Below the pieces are notes generated by a model. That model had not been told where the DNA came from. It worked only from the letters and a program-made list of their open reading frames with translations, and did no database searches. Source: Methylocaldum sp035627495 (GTDB lineage: Bacteria > Pseudomonadota > Gammaproteobacteria > Methylococcales > Methylococcaceae). Taken from it: 42,226 bases of DNA. A program made the translations under genes and the position numbers. Every line of letters starts with the position of its first letter. Position 1 is the stretch's first letter. Location of the stretch: assembly GCF_035627495.1 (NCBI RefSeq), contig NZ_DASPLO010000224.1, positions 1-42,226 of the forward strand, given 5' to 3'. Of this stretch, positions 13,795-23,008 are shown one piece after another.

Positions 13795-14850
13795 ATGTCC
13801 GCTACCGAATACGGCGTAAACGCCCCGGAAGTCGTCAAGCTCTGGTCGAAGGCCCTTTACCGGGAGTCGATCAAGGAATCCTTCATCGGCCGCTTCATCG
13901 GCGACGGTCCGTCCGCGCTCATCCAGCGCAAGAACGACCTGAAGAAGTCCGCGGGCGACCGCATCCGCCTGACCCTGCGCATGAAGCTGACCGGCGCCGG
14001 CGTGCAGGGCGACGACACCCTCGAAGGCAACGAGGAGTCGCTGTCCACCTACACCGACGACATCCTGATCAACCAGCTTCGCCACGCCGTGCGCGTGAAG
14101 GGCAAGATGACGGAACAGCGCGTTCCGTGGTCGATCCGCGAGGAGTCCAAGGACGGCCTCAAGGACTGGTGGACCGAGCGCCATGAAGTCGCGTTCATGA
14201 ACCAGATCGCCGGCAACGTCGCTCAGACCGACACGAAGTACACCGGCAACCAGGCGGCGCTGGCCGCGACCTCGATCCTGCGCGGCGGCGACGCCACCAC
14301 GGACCAGGGCATCGACTCGTCCGACCTGTTCACCCTGACGCTGATCGACCGGGCCGTGACGACCGCCAAGCTGGCCTCTCCGGGCTTCCGCCCGCTGAAG
14401 ATCGGCGGCAAGTCGAAGTACGTCTGCTTCCTGCACCCTTACCAGGTGGAGCAGATGCGGACCTCGACCACGACCGGCCAGTGGCTCGACATCCAGAAGG
14501 CCGCCATGCAGGGCGGCGACGTGTCCAACAACCCGATCTACTCGGGTGCGCTGGGCGAGTACAACGGCGTCATCCTGCACGAGAGCCAGTACCTGCCCAA
14601 GGGCGTCCACTCGACGGCCCTGACCGCCGTGGACAACACCCGCCGCGCCGTCTTCTGCGGCGCCCAGGCCGCGGCCATCGCCTTCGGCGGCGACAGCAAC
14701 GGCGTGAATGACCCGGCGTGGCAGGAAGAGCTGTTCGACTACGGCAACCAGCTCGGCGTCAAGGCAGGCTTCATCTACGGCCTGAAGAAGACCCAGTTCA
14801 ACAGCGCCGACTTCTCGTCGCTGGTCATCTCCACTTACACGGCCGGGTGA
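13795..14850 (+). CDS. Major capsid protein, N4-gp56 family
   Basis: 351 aa. It has the family hallmarks: NAPEVVKLWSKALYRESIKE at the start, then GDRIRLTLRMKLTGAGVQGD, and IREESKDGLKDWWTERHEV, and a C-terminal region with NPIYSGALGEYNGVILHES. These coat proteins have the HK97 fold and need no maturation cleavage. It builds the icosahedral shell. It has its own likely promoter and leader upstream. Confidence 0.95.
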   Translation: MSATEYGVNAPEVVKLWSKALYRESIKESFIGRFIGDGPSALIQRKNDLKKSAGDRIRLTLRMKLTGAGVQGDDTLEGNEESLSTYTDDILINQLRHAVRVKGKMTEQRVPWSIREESKDGLKDWWTERHEVAFMNQIAGNVAQTDTKYTGNQAALAATSILRGGDATTDQGIDSSDLFTLTLIDRAVTTAKLASPGFRPLKIGGKSKYVCFLHPYQVEQMRTSTTTGQWLDIQKAAMQGGDVSNNPIYSGALGEYNGVILHESQYLPKGVHSTALTAVDNTRRAVFCGAQAAAIAFGGDSNGVNDPAWQEELFDYGNQLGVKAGFIYGLKKTQFNSADFSSLVISTYTAG

Positions 14851-14855
14851 TCGCC

Positions 14856-15233
14856 ATGAGCAACGCACGTCAATACCACACGCAGCAGATCCACTACCTC
14901 CGCAAGGACTTCACCTACGCGGACGACGGGCTCTCGCTGACGGTCGGCACGATCCCGGCCGGCTCGGTCATCGTCAAGCCGATCTCGGGCGCGAACGTCT
15001 CGACCGCCTTCAACGCCGGCTCGACCAACGTCCTCGACATCGGCATCTCGGGCGACCTCGACCTCTACGCCACCGACCTGGCGCTGGGCTCCGCCGGCTA
15101 CGTCCCCTGCGACGAGGCGGTGAGCTTCTACGTCTCGGCCGACACGACGATCCTCGCCACGGTCGATCTGACCGGCACCGCCGCCTCCGCGGGCGTCGGT
15201 CAGGTGGTGATCGCCTACATTCCGAACCTCTGA
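14856..15233 (+). CDS. Putative capsid accessory or decoration protein
   Basis: 125 aa, beta-rich, with TVGTIPAGSVIVKPISGANV and repeated small-residue strands ending VGQVVIAYIPNL. The start at 14856 lies five bases after the coat stop. Proteins of this size directly after the coat gene often decorate the shell, but no specific family is recognised. A terminator follows. Confidence 0.75.
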   Translation: MSNARQYHTQQIHYLRKDFTYADDGLSLTVGTIPAGSVIVKPISGANVSTAFNAGSTNVLDIGISGDLDLYATDLALGSAGYVPCDEAVSFYVSADTTILATVDLTGTAASAGVGQVVIAYIPNL

Positions 15234-15257
15234 CCGCCCTCAGAGCAAGGAAAACGG

Positions 15258-15297
15258 GGGCGGCTCGGGAGTTCGTATCCGGGCCGCCCTTCTTTTT
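15258..15297 (+). terminator. Intrinsic terminator after the coat operon
   Basis: GGGCGGC-T-CGG (15258-15268) pairs with CCG-G-GCCGCCC (15279-15289) to give an 11-bp stem including one G-U pair and a 10-base loop, followed by TTCTTTTT (15290-15297). A textbook terminator. It would make coat and accessory mRNA more abundant than downstream tail genes unless antiterminated. No CCCTGAAC element follows it, so tail genes depend on readthrough. Confidence 0.88.
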
Positions 15298-15308
15298 GGG
15301 AGTGAGCG

Positions 15309-15911
15309 GTGTCCACGCTGGGTGAAGTCAAGGCGCGCATTGCCGACGAACTGAACCGCACCGATCTGGACAGCCAGATCGGTGCGGCGATCACCCGCGC
15401 CATCCGCACCCACGGGGCGAAGCGCTTCTGGTTCCTCGAAGCCCGGCAGACGCAGACCGTCACGGCCGAGGACGAGTACGTGAACCTCCCCTCCGGCACG
15501 CGCAACATCGACCTCATTCAGGTGCAGATCGGGGAGACCTGGTATCCGCTCTGCAAGGTGTCACTGGCCGCGATGGACGACCTGAAGGGCATGAACGTGT
15601 CCGAGGGCCAGCCGACCGACTACGCGGTGGAGAAGACGCGCCTGCGCCTCTACCCGACGCCGGATCAGGCCTACACGCTCAGCCTGATCGGCACCTTCGA
15701 CCTGACGCTGGCGGATGACAGCGACACGAACGCGTGGACGACCGAGGCGGAAGACCTGATCGTCGCCACGGTCAAGAAGCACATCTGCCGCGACATCATC
15801 ATCGACGAGACCCGCGCCATGCTCTGCCAGGGGGCGGAGACCGAGGCGCTGAACCTGCTTCAGGATGAGACCGTGCGGAGGCTTTCGACGGGTATCCGTC
15901 CGTGTCTCTGA
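15309..15911 (+). CDS. Head-tail adaptor protein
   Basis: 200 aa from GTG, with GGGAG seven bases upstream. Pattern of podovirus adaptor proteins (P22 gp4-like in role): KARIADELNRTDLDSQIGAA, AKRFWFLEARQTQTVTAEDE, YPTPDQAYTLSLIGTFDLTL and a C-terminal helix. It would bind below the portal and form the first tail ring. The end overlaps the tailspike start by ten bases. Confidence 0.82.
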   Translation: MSTLGEVKARIADELNRTDLDSQIGAAITRAIRTHGAKRFWFLEARQTQTVTAEDEYVNLPSGTRNIDLIQVQIGETWYPLCKVSLAAMDDLKGMNVSEGQPTDYAVEKTRLRLYPTPDQAYTLSLIGTFDLTLADDSDTNAWTTEAEDLIVATVKKHICRDIIIDETRAMLCQGAETEALNLLQDETVRRLSTGIRPCL

Positions 15912-18268
15912 TCCGCGACCCGGCAGTCTCGAAGGCCATTCAGGACCTCTCGCGGCGCGTCCTGCTGCCCAAGGCCCCCAACAAGCTGGCGGAGTTCTCC
16001 GAGTACGCCGACCTTCCCTCGGCCGAACGCTACCGGGCCTGCGCCGCCTTCGTGAACGGCGTCATGGTCGTCTCGGACGGGAGCGCGTGGAAGACCGCGG
16101 GTCCGGCCCCGCTGGAGCTGTTCGGCGGCCAGACCTCGGCGGCGGTTCAGAAGGCGTGGGAAGCCCGCATTCCCTTCTTCTACCCGTCGCGCTCCACGCT
16201 CACCATCACCATGGACTTCTCCGACATCGTGGGGGAGGGGCCGACCCAGCGTCAGGCGCGCTGGCAGCGGCTGAAGGACTATCTCGACTGGTACGGCACG
16301 CGCTCGGGCGGCGGACCGGTCAAGCTCTGCTTCCCCGAGGGCATGACCACCATCGAGGGCGTGAGCCTGACGTGGACCGCGGAACAGGGCGAGCTGTACT
16401 GGGGCGCGGCGTCCGGCGCCACCTCGCGGGTCGTCAAGAACATCACCTACACCTCGCTCGGCTCCGGCCGCTGGCGGGCGCTGGTGGAGATGACCGCAGC
16501 CTTTTCGGTGCACAGCACGTGGTCGAAATCGATCACTGCCATCTCCCGCCTGTCCAACGTGGTCACCGCGACCATTGGCGCGCATGACCTGGTGGTCGGA
16601 GACGCCGTGTCCGTCACGGGCGTCAGCGGCTTCACGGGCAACTTCCAGATCACGGCCGTCACCGCGACCACGGTCAGCTGGGCGCAGACGGGCACGGACG
16701 GCAGCGGCTCGGCGCTGGGGACCATGACGCGAGCGCGCGTGCGGGTGGGCTACGTGCTGGGCCTCCAGAACATGTACGGCGACAACCACGCCCGCGCGCT
16801 GAACGGGGCCATCATCGTGACCAAGGTCGGCGCGGCCCGAACCACCTTCGAGGGCGAGTTCTGGTTCACCAAGGCCGTGGACGGCGTGATGGAGACCCTG
16901 ACGAACCCGACCGTGGATACGGGCGTCGATTCCTCCACGAGCGACAACAACGTGGCCCGCTCGCGGGTGCAGGTTCCCTTCGCCTGCGTCGTCTCCAATG
17001 GCGGCTTCAACGGGACGACCACGGAGGGTGCGTTCTGCTTCCGCGACGGCGGCTATGCACGGCAGGAGTACCTCGGCGTCGGCTACTGGCCGCCCGTCGA
17101 TACGCCCCCGGCCAACCCGGCGAACGGCAACGGCTGCACCATCTTCATCAAGGACAAGGGCTCGCGCTACGAGCTGGTCAACGACGACGTGATATGCGGC
17201 GGGCCTGAGCGGGTGATCCGCATCGGCGACGAGGGCAACCTGACCGCGCTGAACGCCTGCATCGGCGGCGGCGCGGCTGGGCAGGAAGTGCTGGTCCTTC
17301 AGGCCGGGGCGTCCACGCGACTGGTCCGCACGTCGCTGGGCATGGCCTTCGATGAGGTCGTGGCCTCGCTGGACGACTGCTACGTCAACATCGACCAGTG
17401 CTTCATCGCCTCGGGCTCGTCCGGAGTGGAGGCGTCGGGCTCCATCGCGATCCTGAAGGGCACGCGGATCAGCTTCTGCACCCGTGGGGCCTACGCGACG
17501 GCCGGCGCGCAGATGTTCCACAACGTCAACACCAAGATCTGGAACTGCGCCGTCTCGCTCGACGTGCTGTCCGCCTACCACTTCGGGGCCGTGACGCTGG
17601 GGACCGGGACCGAGGCCAACGGCTCGGACATGACGCCGAACGAGTACCAGGACGGGGGCGCGTGGATCGACGTTCCCGGAACCGACGTGATCGACAAGGG
17701 CGCGGTGTTCTCTCCCGAAGCCTCCGGCATCGACGAAGCGCAGCTTACCGGCACGTCGGGCCGCGTGGAGGTGCTGGGCACGACCGACCTCGCCATGGCC
17801 TGCACCTTCGACGTGCTGAACGGAACCACCCCCTCGGTCAGTGCGGTGTTCACGGGCACGAACGCGGCGGTCAACGCGCTGGAGAACGCGGTCGGCGTGG
17901 ACGGCACCGGCACCAAGTGCACGTGGTCGGTCTACCACAAGACCCACACCATCACGGCGGCCGAACGCACCGACGACGTGATCACCTTCACGACCTCGGC
18001 CACCCACGGCATCGGCATCAGCGATACGGTCGTGGTGTCGGGCATGACGGACCCCTCCTTCGACGGCGAGTTCACCATCGAGGAGACCCCCTCCGCAACG
18101 ACGTTCACGGTCCAGCAGGACGGTGACGACGAGCCGACCGGCGGAACGGGGTCCGTGGACGCCGGCAACTACCTGCGCGCCGTGAACGACAGCGCCGGTC
18201 CCCACGGCAAGTTCTTTCAGGTCCATCTCCGCTCCGGGCTGCGGCTCGGCATTGTTCATCCGGTGTAG
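15902..18268 (+). CDS. Tailspike / tail fibre protein
   Basis: 788 aa from GTG. The N-terminus (RDPAVSKAIQDLSRRVLLP) is likely the virion-binding part. The centre, with ordered short strands and N/G turns (about 330-600), looks like a right-handed beta-helix as in depolymerase spikes. Two copies of a small beta domain lie at about 210-275 and 681-755, with matching H-D/G-GD-V-V-G and F-G-F-I patterns. It probably binds host surface polysaccharide. Enzyme activity is not shown by any motif. Confidence 0.8.
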   Translation: MSLIRDPAVSKAIQDLSRRVLLPKAPNKLAEFSEYADLPSAERYRACAAFVNGVMVVSDGSAWKTAGPAPLELFGGQTSAAVQKAWEARIPFFYPSRSTLTITMDFSDIVGEGPTQRQARWQRLKDYLDWYGTRSGGGPVKLCFPEGMTTIEGVSLTWTAEQGELYWGAASGATSRVVKNITYTSLGSGRWRALVEMTAAFSVHSTWSKSITAISRLSNVVTATIGAHDLVVGDAVSVTGVSGFTGNFQITAVTATTVSWAQTGTDGSGSALGTMTRARVRVGYVLGLQNMYGDNHARALNGAIIVTKVGAARTTFEGEFWFTKAVDGVMETLTNPTVDTGVDSSTSDNNVARSRVQVPFACVVSNGGFNGTTTEGAFCFRDGGYARQEYLGVGYWPPVDTPPANPANGNGCTIFIKDKGSRYELVNDDVICGGPERVIRIGDEGNLTALNACIGGGAAGQEVLVLQAGASTRLVRTSLGMAFDEVVASLDDCYVNIDQCFIASGSSGVEASGSIAILKGTRISFCTRGAYATAGAQMFHNVNTKIWNCAVSLDVLSAYHFGAVTLGTGTEANGSDMTPNEYQDGGAWIDVPGTDVIDKGAVFSPEASGIDEAQLTGTSGRVEVLGTTDLAMACTFDVLNGTTPSVSAVFTGTNAAVNALENAVGVDGTGTKCTWSVYHKTHTITAAERTDDVITFTTSATHGIGISDTVVVSGMTDPSFDGEFTIEETPSATTFTVQQDGDDEPTGGTGSVDAGNYLRAVNDSAGPHGKFFQVHLRSGLRLGIVHPV

Positions 18269-18270
18269 CC

Positions 18271-19170
18271 ATGCCCTCATCCGCCACGACCAGAAACCGC
18301 TTCGAAAAGCAGGCCGCAGGGGAGAACCTCAACACCTGGGGCGCTCCCAAGCTGAACACGGTGTTCGACCTGATCGACGCCTCGCTCGACGGCTGGACCA
18401 GCTTCGCGCTGTCCGGCACGAAAACGCTCACCTCCACCAACTACGCGTCGGACGAAAGCCGGGCGCGGTGTCTGAACGTGTCCTCGGGCACGGGCGGCAC
18501 GGTGACGATCCCGGCCGTGGAGAAGGTCTATCTCGTCCGCAACGCGTCCTCCGGCGACGTGATCATCACCACGGGCGGCTCCACCAATGCCACGGTGAAG
18601 ACCGGCGAGGTTCGCTGGGTGATCTCGGACGGCACCGACTGCCTGCTGGCGAAGTACACCGACCTTGGCGGGGACAAGCTGACCAACGTCGGCACGCCCA
18701 CGGCGGACGCTGACGCCTGCACCAAGGCCTATGCGGACAACCTCGCGCTCTCGGCCGCCTCTGGCAACCTGCCGGGGCAGGAGGGCAACGCGGGTTACTT
18801 CCTGACCACCAACGGCACGTCCGCATCGTGGGCTGCGGCCATGGCGGCGACGAACAACCTGTCCGAACTGACCAACACGACCACGGCCCGGAGCAACCTC
18901 GGACTGGGCACGGCGGCGACGAAGAACACCGGCACGTCGGGCGCGAACGTCCCCCTGCTGAGCACGGTCAACACCTGGGGCGCCACGCAGGCCTTCGCCG
19001 CGCTTCAGGCGAGCGGGACGGCCACCTTCTCGGGTGCGGTCAGCAAGGGCTCGGGCGGGCACTTCCTCTACAACGGCTCGTCTTCCTACGCCTCGGGCAA
19101 GGTGACCTTCTCCACCTCGTCGGCCTCGGGCGGCTCGTCGGGCGACATCTGGTTCAAGTACACCGCATGA
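18271..19170 (+). CDS. Tail fibre-like structural protein
   Basis: 299 aa. The N-terminus (RFEKQAAGENLNTWGAPKLN) is a common fibre attachment start. The rest is Ser/Thr/Gly/Asn-rich with fibre repeats (NNLSELTNTTTARSNLGLGT) and a glycine-serine-rich C-terminus. This is typical of trimeric fibres or fibre connectors. It follows the tailspike by two bases. It may carry a second receptor-binding activity. Confidence 0.78.
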   Translation: MPSSATTRNRFEKQAAGENLNTWGAPKLNTVFDLIDASLDGWTSFALSGTKTLTSTNYASDESRARCLNVSSGTGGTVTIPAVEKVYLVRNASSGDVIITTGGSTNATVKTGEVRWVISDGTDCLLAKYTDLGGDKLTNVGTPTADADACTKAYADNLALSAASGNLPGQEGNAGYFLTTNGTSASWAAAMAATNNLSELTNTTTARSNLGLGTAATKNTGTSGANVPLLSTVNTWGATQAFAALQASGTATFSGAVSKGSGGHFLYNGSSSYASGKVTFSTSSASGGSSGDIWFKYTA

Positions 19171-19589
19171 CCACGCACCTGAACATAGGCGGGACGTGGA
19201 AGGACGTGACCGAGACGAAGGTCAACGTCGGCGGCTCGTGGAAGACGGTGGAGTCGATCTCCATCAACGTGGGCGGGACATGGAAGGTTGTCACCGGCCT
19301 CTCCGTCACGGTCACGCCCGACCCGGCCGAGGCCACGGCGGGCGGCGGCTTCGTCAGCGTCGAGGTGGAGGCCGTCATCTCGGGCGGCTCCGGCTCCTAC
19401 ACCTACCTGTGGGATGTGCTGACCGGGGGCGCGGCGTTCACCGGCGGCGGCGTCAACAATCCCAGCACCCTGCGCGAGTTCCTGACCTCCGGCAGCACCA
19501 GCGAGGGCACGGCGCAGGTCACCGTCACCGATACCGTCACCGGCGAAACCGCCATCGCCTCCTTCAGCTATTCCCTCACCGCCACATGA
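19167..19589 (+). CDS. Small virion protein with tandem NVGGTWK repeats and Ig-like domain
   Basis: 140 aa from the ATG at 19167. Residues 5-46 are three tandem 14-residue repeats with NIGGTWK, NVGGSWK and NVGGTWK at 6, 20 and 34. The remainder looks like an Ig/PKD-like beta-sandwich (VEAVISGGSGSYTYLWDVLT). Ig-like modules on phage virions often bind carbohydrates weakly. It overlaps both neighbours by four bases. Confidence 0.75.
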   Translation: MTTHLNIGGTWKDVTETKVNVGGSWKTVESISINVGGTWKVVTGLSVTVTPDPAEATAGGGFVSVEVEAVISGGSGSYTYLWDVLTGGAAFTGGGVNNPSTLREFLTSGSTSEGTAQVTVTDTVTGETAIASFSYSLTAT

Positions 19590-21094
19590 GAACGCCCCTT
19601 CAGCTCCCGCCCGGCCTGATCGGGGACGACACGACCTCCACGGCGGCCGGTCGCTACTACGACTCCGACAACGTGCGGTTCTGGCGCGAGCAGCCGCAGA
19701 CGGACGGCGGGTGGGAACGCATCAGCACCACGGCGCTCTCCGGCGTCTGTCGCGGCGTCCTGATCTGGACCGACAACGACGGGGTTGTGAACATCGGCTT
19801 CGGCACCCACGCCTCGCTGGAAGTCTGGTACGGCGGCGAACTGGCCGTGATCACCCCCGCCGGGCTCTCTGACGGCGAGATCGACGCCACGGGGGGCGTG
19901 GGCTACGGCACGGGGACCTACTCCACCGGGGAGTACGGCGAGCCCTCGGTCGTGGACTACTACCCGCGCTCGTGGGCGCTGGCGACGTGGGGTGAGAACC
20001 TGCTGGCCTCCCCTCGCGGCGGCAAGCTCTACGTGTGGGAGAACGACACGGCCGAGGTGGCGACCGAGATCACCCAGGCTCCCGACCACTTCGACTACAT
20101 GATCGTCACCCCGCAGCGGCAGGTCATGGGCTTCGGCGTCAACGAGGAGGTGTCTGGCGACTACAACCCCCTGTGCATCCGCTGGTGCGATCTGGAGGAC
20201 TACACCGACTGGACCACCTCGGCCACGAACAACGCGGGCGAGGAAATCCTGTCCGGGGGCGGGCGTATCATCTCGGCCAAGGTGATCGGGCATCAGATCT
20301 TCATCTGGACCGACAACGGCCTGCATGTGGCGCAGTTCCTCGGCGATCCGGGCCAGACGTTCCAGTTCGACCAGGTGGGCTACAACTGCGGCCTGATCGG
20401 GCCGAACGCGGCGGTCGTCATCGGGCACACGGCCTACTGGATGGCGCCGGACGGCCAGTTCTACACCTGTTCGGTCGGAGGCGCGCCCACGCCCATGATC
20501 TGCCCTATCGGGGCCGAGGTGCGCGACAACCTCACGGCAGCGCAGAAGGACAAGGTGTACGCCTCATCGCTCTCCACCTACCAGGAAGTGCGCTGGGACT
20601 ACCCGGACGAGCGCGACGGGGTGGAGTGCTCCCGCTACGTCCGCGTCAACACCATCGACGGGGCGTGGTCGCGAGGCCAGATGGTGCGCACGGCCATGAC
20701 CGACGCCGGACCGGCCCCCCATCCCGTGGGCGTGGACTACGACGGCAACATCTACTGGCACGAGCGCGGCAACAGCGCGGACGGGGGCGTGTTCTCGGCC
20801 TCGGTCGAGACGGCCGACCAGTCCATCTCGGAAGACGAACTGGTGTTCCTGCGGGGCCTGTGGCCGGACTTCAAGGACCAGCAGGGCTCGGTGTCCGTCA
20901 CCGTCATCACCCGCATGTACCCGCAGGGGCCGGAGACGGAACACGGCCCCTACATCTGCACGCCCGGCAAGGAGAAGGTGGACTTCCGCGCCACCGGCAA
21001 GATCGCGCGTGTGCGCTTTTCGTCCAACTCATCCCCTACGTTCTGGAGGCTCGGAAAGCCGGCCTTCGACGTGCAGCCCGCAGGACGCCGATGA
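19586..21094 (+). CDS. P22 gp10-like tail hub / DNA stabilisation protein
   Basis: 502 aa. Features of gp10-type nozzle proteins: a start with PPGLIGDDTTSTAAGRYYDS, then DNVRFWRE, then beta-propeller-like repeats (WALATWGENLLASPRGGKLY; VIGHQIFIWTDNGLHVAQF) and C-terminal RVRFSSNSSPTFWRLGKPAF. In P22, gp10 extends the portal-adaptor stack and holds DNA in. The start at 19586 overlaps the upstream stop. Confidence 0.8.
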   Translation: MRTPLQLPPGLIGDDTTSTAAGRYYDSDNVRFWREQPQTDGGWERISTTALSGVCRGVLIWTDNDGVVNIGFGTHASLEVWYGGELAVITPAGLSDGEIDATGGVGYGTGTYSTGEYGEPSVVDYYPRSWALATWGENLLASPRGGKLYVWENDTAEVATEITQAPDHFDYMIVTPQRQVMGFGVNEEVSGDYNPLCIRWCDLEDYTDWTTSATNNAGEEILSGGGRIISAKVIGHQIFIWTDNGLHVAQFLGDPGQTFQFDQVGYNCGLIGPNAAVVIGHTAYWMAPDGQFYTCSVGGAPTPMICPIGAEVRDNLTAAQKDKVYASSLSTYQEVRWDYPDERDGVECSRYVRVNTIDGAWSRGQMVRTAMTDAGPAPHPVGVDYDGNIYWHERGNSADGGVFSASVETADQSISEDELVFLRGLWPDFKDQQGSVSVTVITRMYPQGPETEHGPYICTPGKEKVDFRATGKIARVRFSSNSSPTFWRLGKPAFDVQPAGRR

Positions 21095-21483
21095 CCGAAC
21101 CCGCCCCCCTCGCCGAACTCACGCCCGTCCCCCGCAAGACCAGCCCCGTGCTGGAGCAGCTTGAGCGGTGCAGGCCGTTCCTGGAGCCCGTGCTGGAGGC
21201 GACCCCGTGGGAAGAACTGTCCCGACAGGTCGCCAGCGGCCATGCGCAACTGTGGCCGGGGGAATCGGCGGCCATGGTCACGCGGGTGATCGGCGACACG
21301 CTGGAGGTCTGGCTGGGCGGCGGGGACCTGAAAGAGCTGTTACAGCTTCAGGATGGCGTTGCAGCCTTCGGAAGAAGCATGGGTTGCAGCCGCGCGACTA
21401 TTGAAGGCCGCGCGGGATGGGGTAGAGTCCTCAAGACGAACGGCTGGGCGGCCTCGTTCGTGACCTACGAAAGGCCGCTCTAG
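21091..21483 (+). CDS. GNAT-fold-like phage structural-region protein
   Basis: 130 aa. The pattern (HAQLWPGESAAMVTRVIGDT; LEVWLGGGDLKELLQLQDGV; FGRSMGCSRATIEGRAGWGR) resembles a small phage family with an acetyltransferase-like fold found between tail hub and internal virion genes. The acetyl-CoA loop is not clear, so catalysis is uncertain. It overlaps both neighbours, as expected of a late operon gene. Confidence 0.65.
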   Translation: MTEPAPLAELTPVPRKTSPVLEQLERCRPFLEPVLEATPWEELSRQVASGHAQLWPGESAAMVTRVIGDTLEVWLGGGDLKELLQLQDGVAAFGRSMGCSRATIEGRAGWGRVLKTNGWAASFVTYERPL

Positions 21484-22634
21484 TGGGTGACAAGAAGACC
21501 AAGACCAAGACCAACATGACCACTACCCCGGTCGTTCCGGGGTGGGTGCAACAGCCCATGCAGGATTACACCTCGGCTGTTTCGGGCATGATGGGGACGA
21601 ACGCGCAGGATTTCGTCGCGCCCGCGTCGGATCTCCAGAACCAGGCGTTCGAAGGCGCGGCCAACCTCGGCGCGTGGCAGGGCAACCTGAACAGCGCGGC
21701 GGGCATCTACAACAACGTCGCGGGGGCTGGTGCGAACCAGATCGGCCAGACCCATCAGGCGACCGCCGCCGGCATCCTCGACAACGGGTGGGAGCAGTAC
21801 GCCAACCCGTTCACGGACAGCGTGGTCGACACCACCCTTCAGGGCTTCGACCAGGACGCCGCGCGCCAGATGGCGGCGATGGAGGCGGAGCGCGCCCGTA
21901 CCGGGGCGTTCGGCGGCTCTCGCTCGGCCATTACCCAGGCCATGCTTGCCGGGGAGCAGGGGCAGAACCGCGCATCCACGGAGGCCCAGCTTCGGGCGCA
22001 GGCCTACCGCGAGGCGATGGGGCTGGCGGGCTCCGACGCGGACCGGCGCCAGCAGACCGGCCTGTTCAACACCGGCGCGCTCAACACGACCGAGGGCCTG
22101 AACCTTCAGGCGCGTGACGCCTACGCCAACCGCCAGCTTTCGGCGGCGTCGGGCCTGAACAACGTCGCCAACTCCGAAGCGGCCAATGCGCGGGGCGATG
22201 TGGCGCTGCAAGGCGACCTCGGCAACGTGCAGCGCGAGATCGACGCGGCCATGCGCACGGCGGACTGGTCCAAGCTTCAGGCCATCGGGCAACTCTACGG
22301 CTACGCCAACCTGCCGATGTTCACCGGGTCCAATCAGAAGGGCACGACGACCACGCGTCAGTCACCCTCCGTGCTGGAGACCATCGGCCAGGTGGCGGGA
22401 ACGGCGGCGTCTGTCGCGGGGCTGTTCTCCGACCGCCGCCTGAAGAAGGACGTGGAGACGGTGCGCTTGGAGCGGGGAGCGAACGGCGTCCGCCGCCGGG
22501 TCCGCTGGCGCTACCGCTGGGAGAACAACACGCCGAAGCATGAGGGCTACATCGCCCAGGAGCTTCAGCAGACCGACCCCCACGCCGTTGGCTCTGTCCT
22601 CGGCTACCTGACTGTCAATGAGGCCGCGCTGTGA
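21483..22634 (+). CDS. Internal virion protein with C-terminal S74-like chaperone motif
   Basis: 383 aa from GTG. The first 290 residues are Ala/Gln/Asn-rich helices (AARQMAAMEAERARTGAFGG), as in podovirus ejection proteins. A hydrophobic stretch (IGQVAGTAASVAGL) precedes FSDRRLKKDVETV (from about 314) and YIAQELQQTDPHAV, the mark of the endosialidase-type intramolecular chaperone (peptidase S74), normally found on fibres. Its presence on an internal protein is known in other phages. Confidence 0.75.
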   Translation: MGDKKTKTKTNMTTTPVVPGWVQQPMQDYTSAVSGMMGTNAQDFVAPASDLQNQAFEGAANLGAWQGNLNSAAGIYNNVAGAGANQIGQTHQATAAGILDNGWEQYANPFTDSVVDTTLQGFDQDAARQMAAMEAERARTGAFGGSRSAITQAMLAGEQGQNRASTEAQLRAQAYREAMGLAGSDADRRQQTGLFNTGALNTTEGLNLQARDAYANRQLSAASGLNNVANSEAANARGDVALQGDLGNVQREIDAAMRTADWSKLQAIGQLYGYANLPMFTGSNQKGTTTTRQSPSVLETIGQVAGTAASVAGLFSDRRLKKDVETVRLERGANGVRRRVRWRYRWENNTPKHEGYIAQELQQTDPHAVGSVLGYLTVNEAAL

Positions 22635-23008
22635 TCTTCCAGACCCTGAACAACCCCCAGCTCTTCGGCAAACAGCAGCAGACCGGCGTCATGGGCGGGC
22701 TGGACCCGGCCATCGTCAACCCGGTGCGCCCGCAGACGATGACACCCGAGGTGTCCCCGATGCCTCCGGGCATGGGCGGCTCCACCATGAGCGGCTTCGC
22801 CGGCCTCCCCCGCTGGGGCGGCTACGGCTGGGGCGATGCGCTCGGCGGCCGCGGTCCGGGCCAGCCGCACCGGCAGGGCCAGTTCTCCGACTTCGGCGGC
22901 CAGCGGTCGCGGGCGGACTTCGCGGGCCAGATCGACGGCCTCGGCAACCGCGCGGCTCAGATGGGCCAGCGCGATAGCTGGTTCCAGAACCGGGGCTTCA
23001 ACCGGTGA
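22631..23008 (+). CDS. Hypothetical virion protein, Gly/Pro/Gln-rich
   Basis: 125 aa from GTG. Low-complexity (MPPGMGGSTMSGFAGLPRWG; WGDALGGRGPG). No domain. It is coupled on both sides by four-base overlaps and lies between two ejection-type proteins, so it is likely a minor virion component. Confidence 0.65.
   Translation: MIFQTLNNPQLFGKQQQTGVMGGLDPAIVNPVRPQTMTPEVSPMPPGMGGSTMSGFAGLPRWGGYGWGDALGGRGPGQPHRQGQFSDFGGQRSRADFAGQIDGLGNRAAQMGQRDSWFQNRGFNR

Noticed and set aside
15860..18280. 806-codon open frame opposite the tailspike gene
   Set aside because: Composition is dominated by Arg, Gly, Val and His, typical of the reverse complement of GC3-rich coding DNA; the plus-strand protein is clearly structured.
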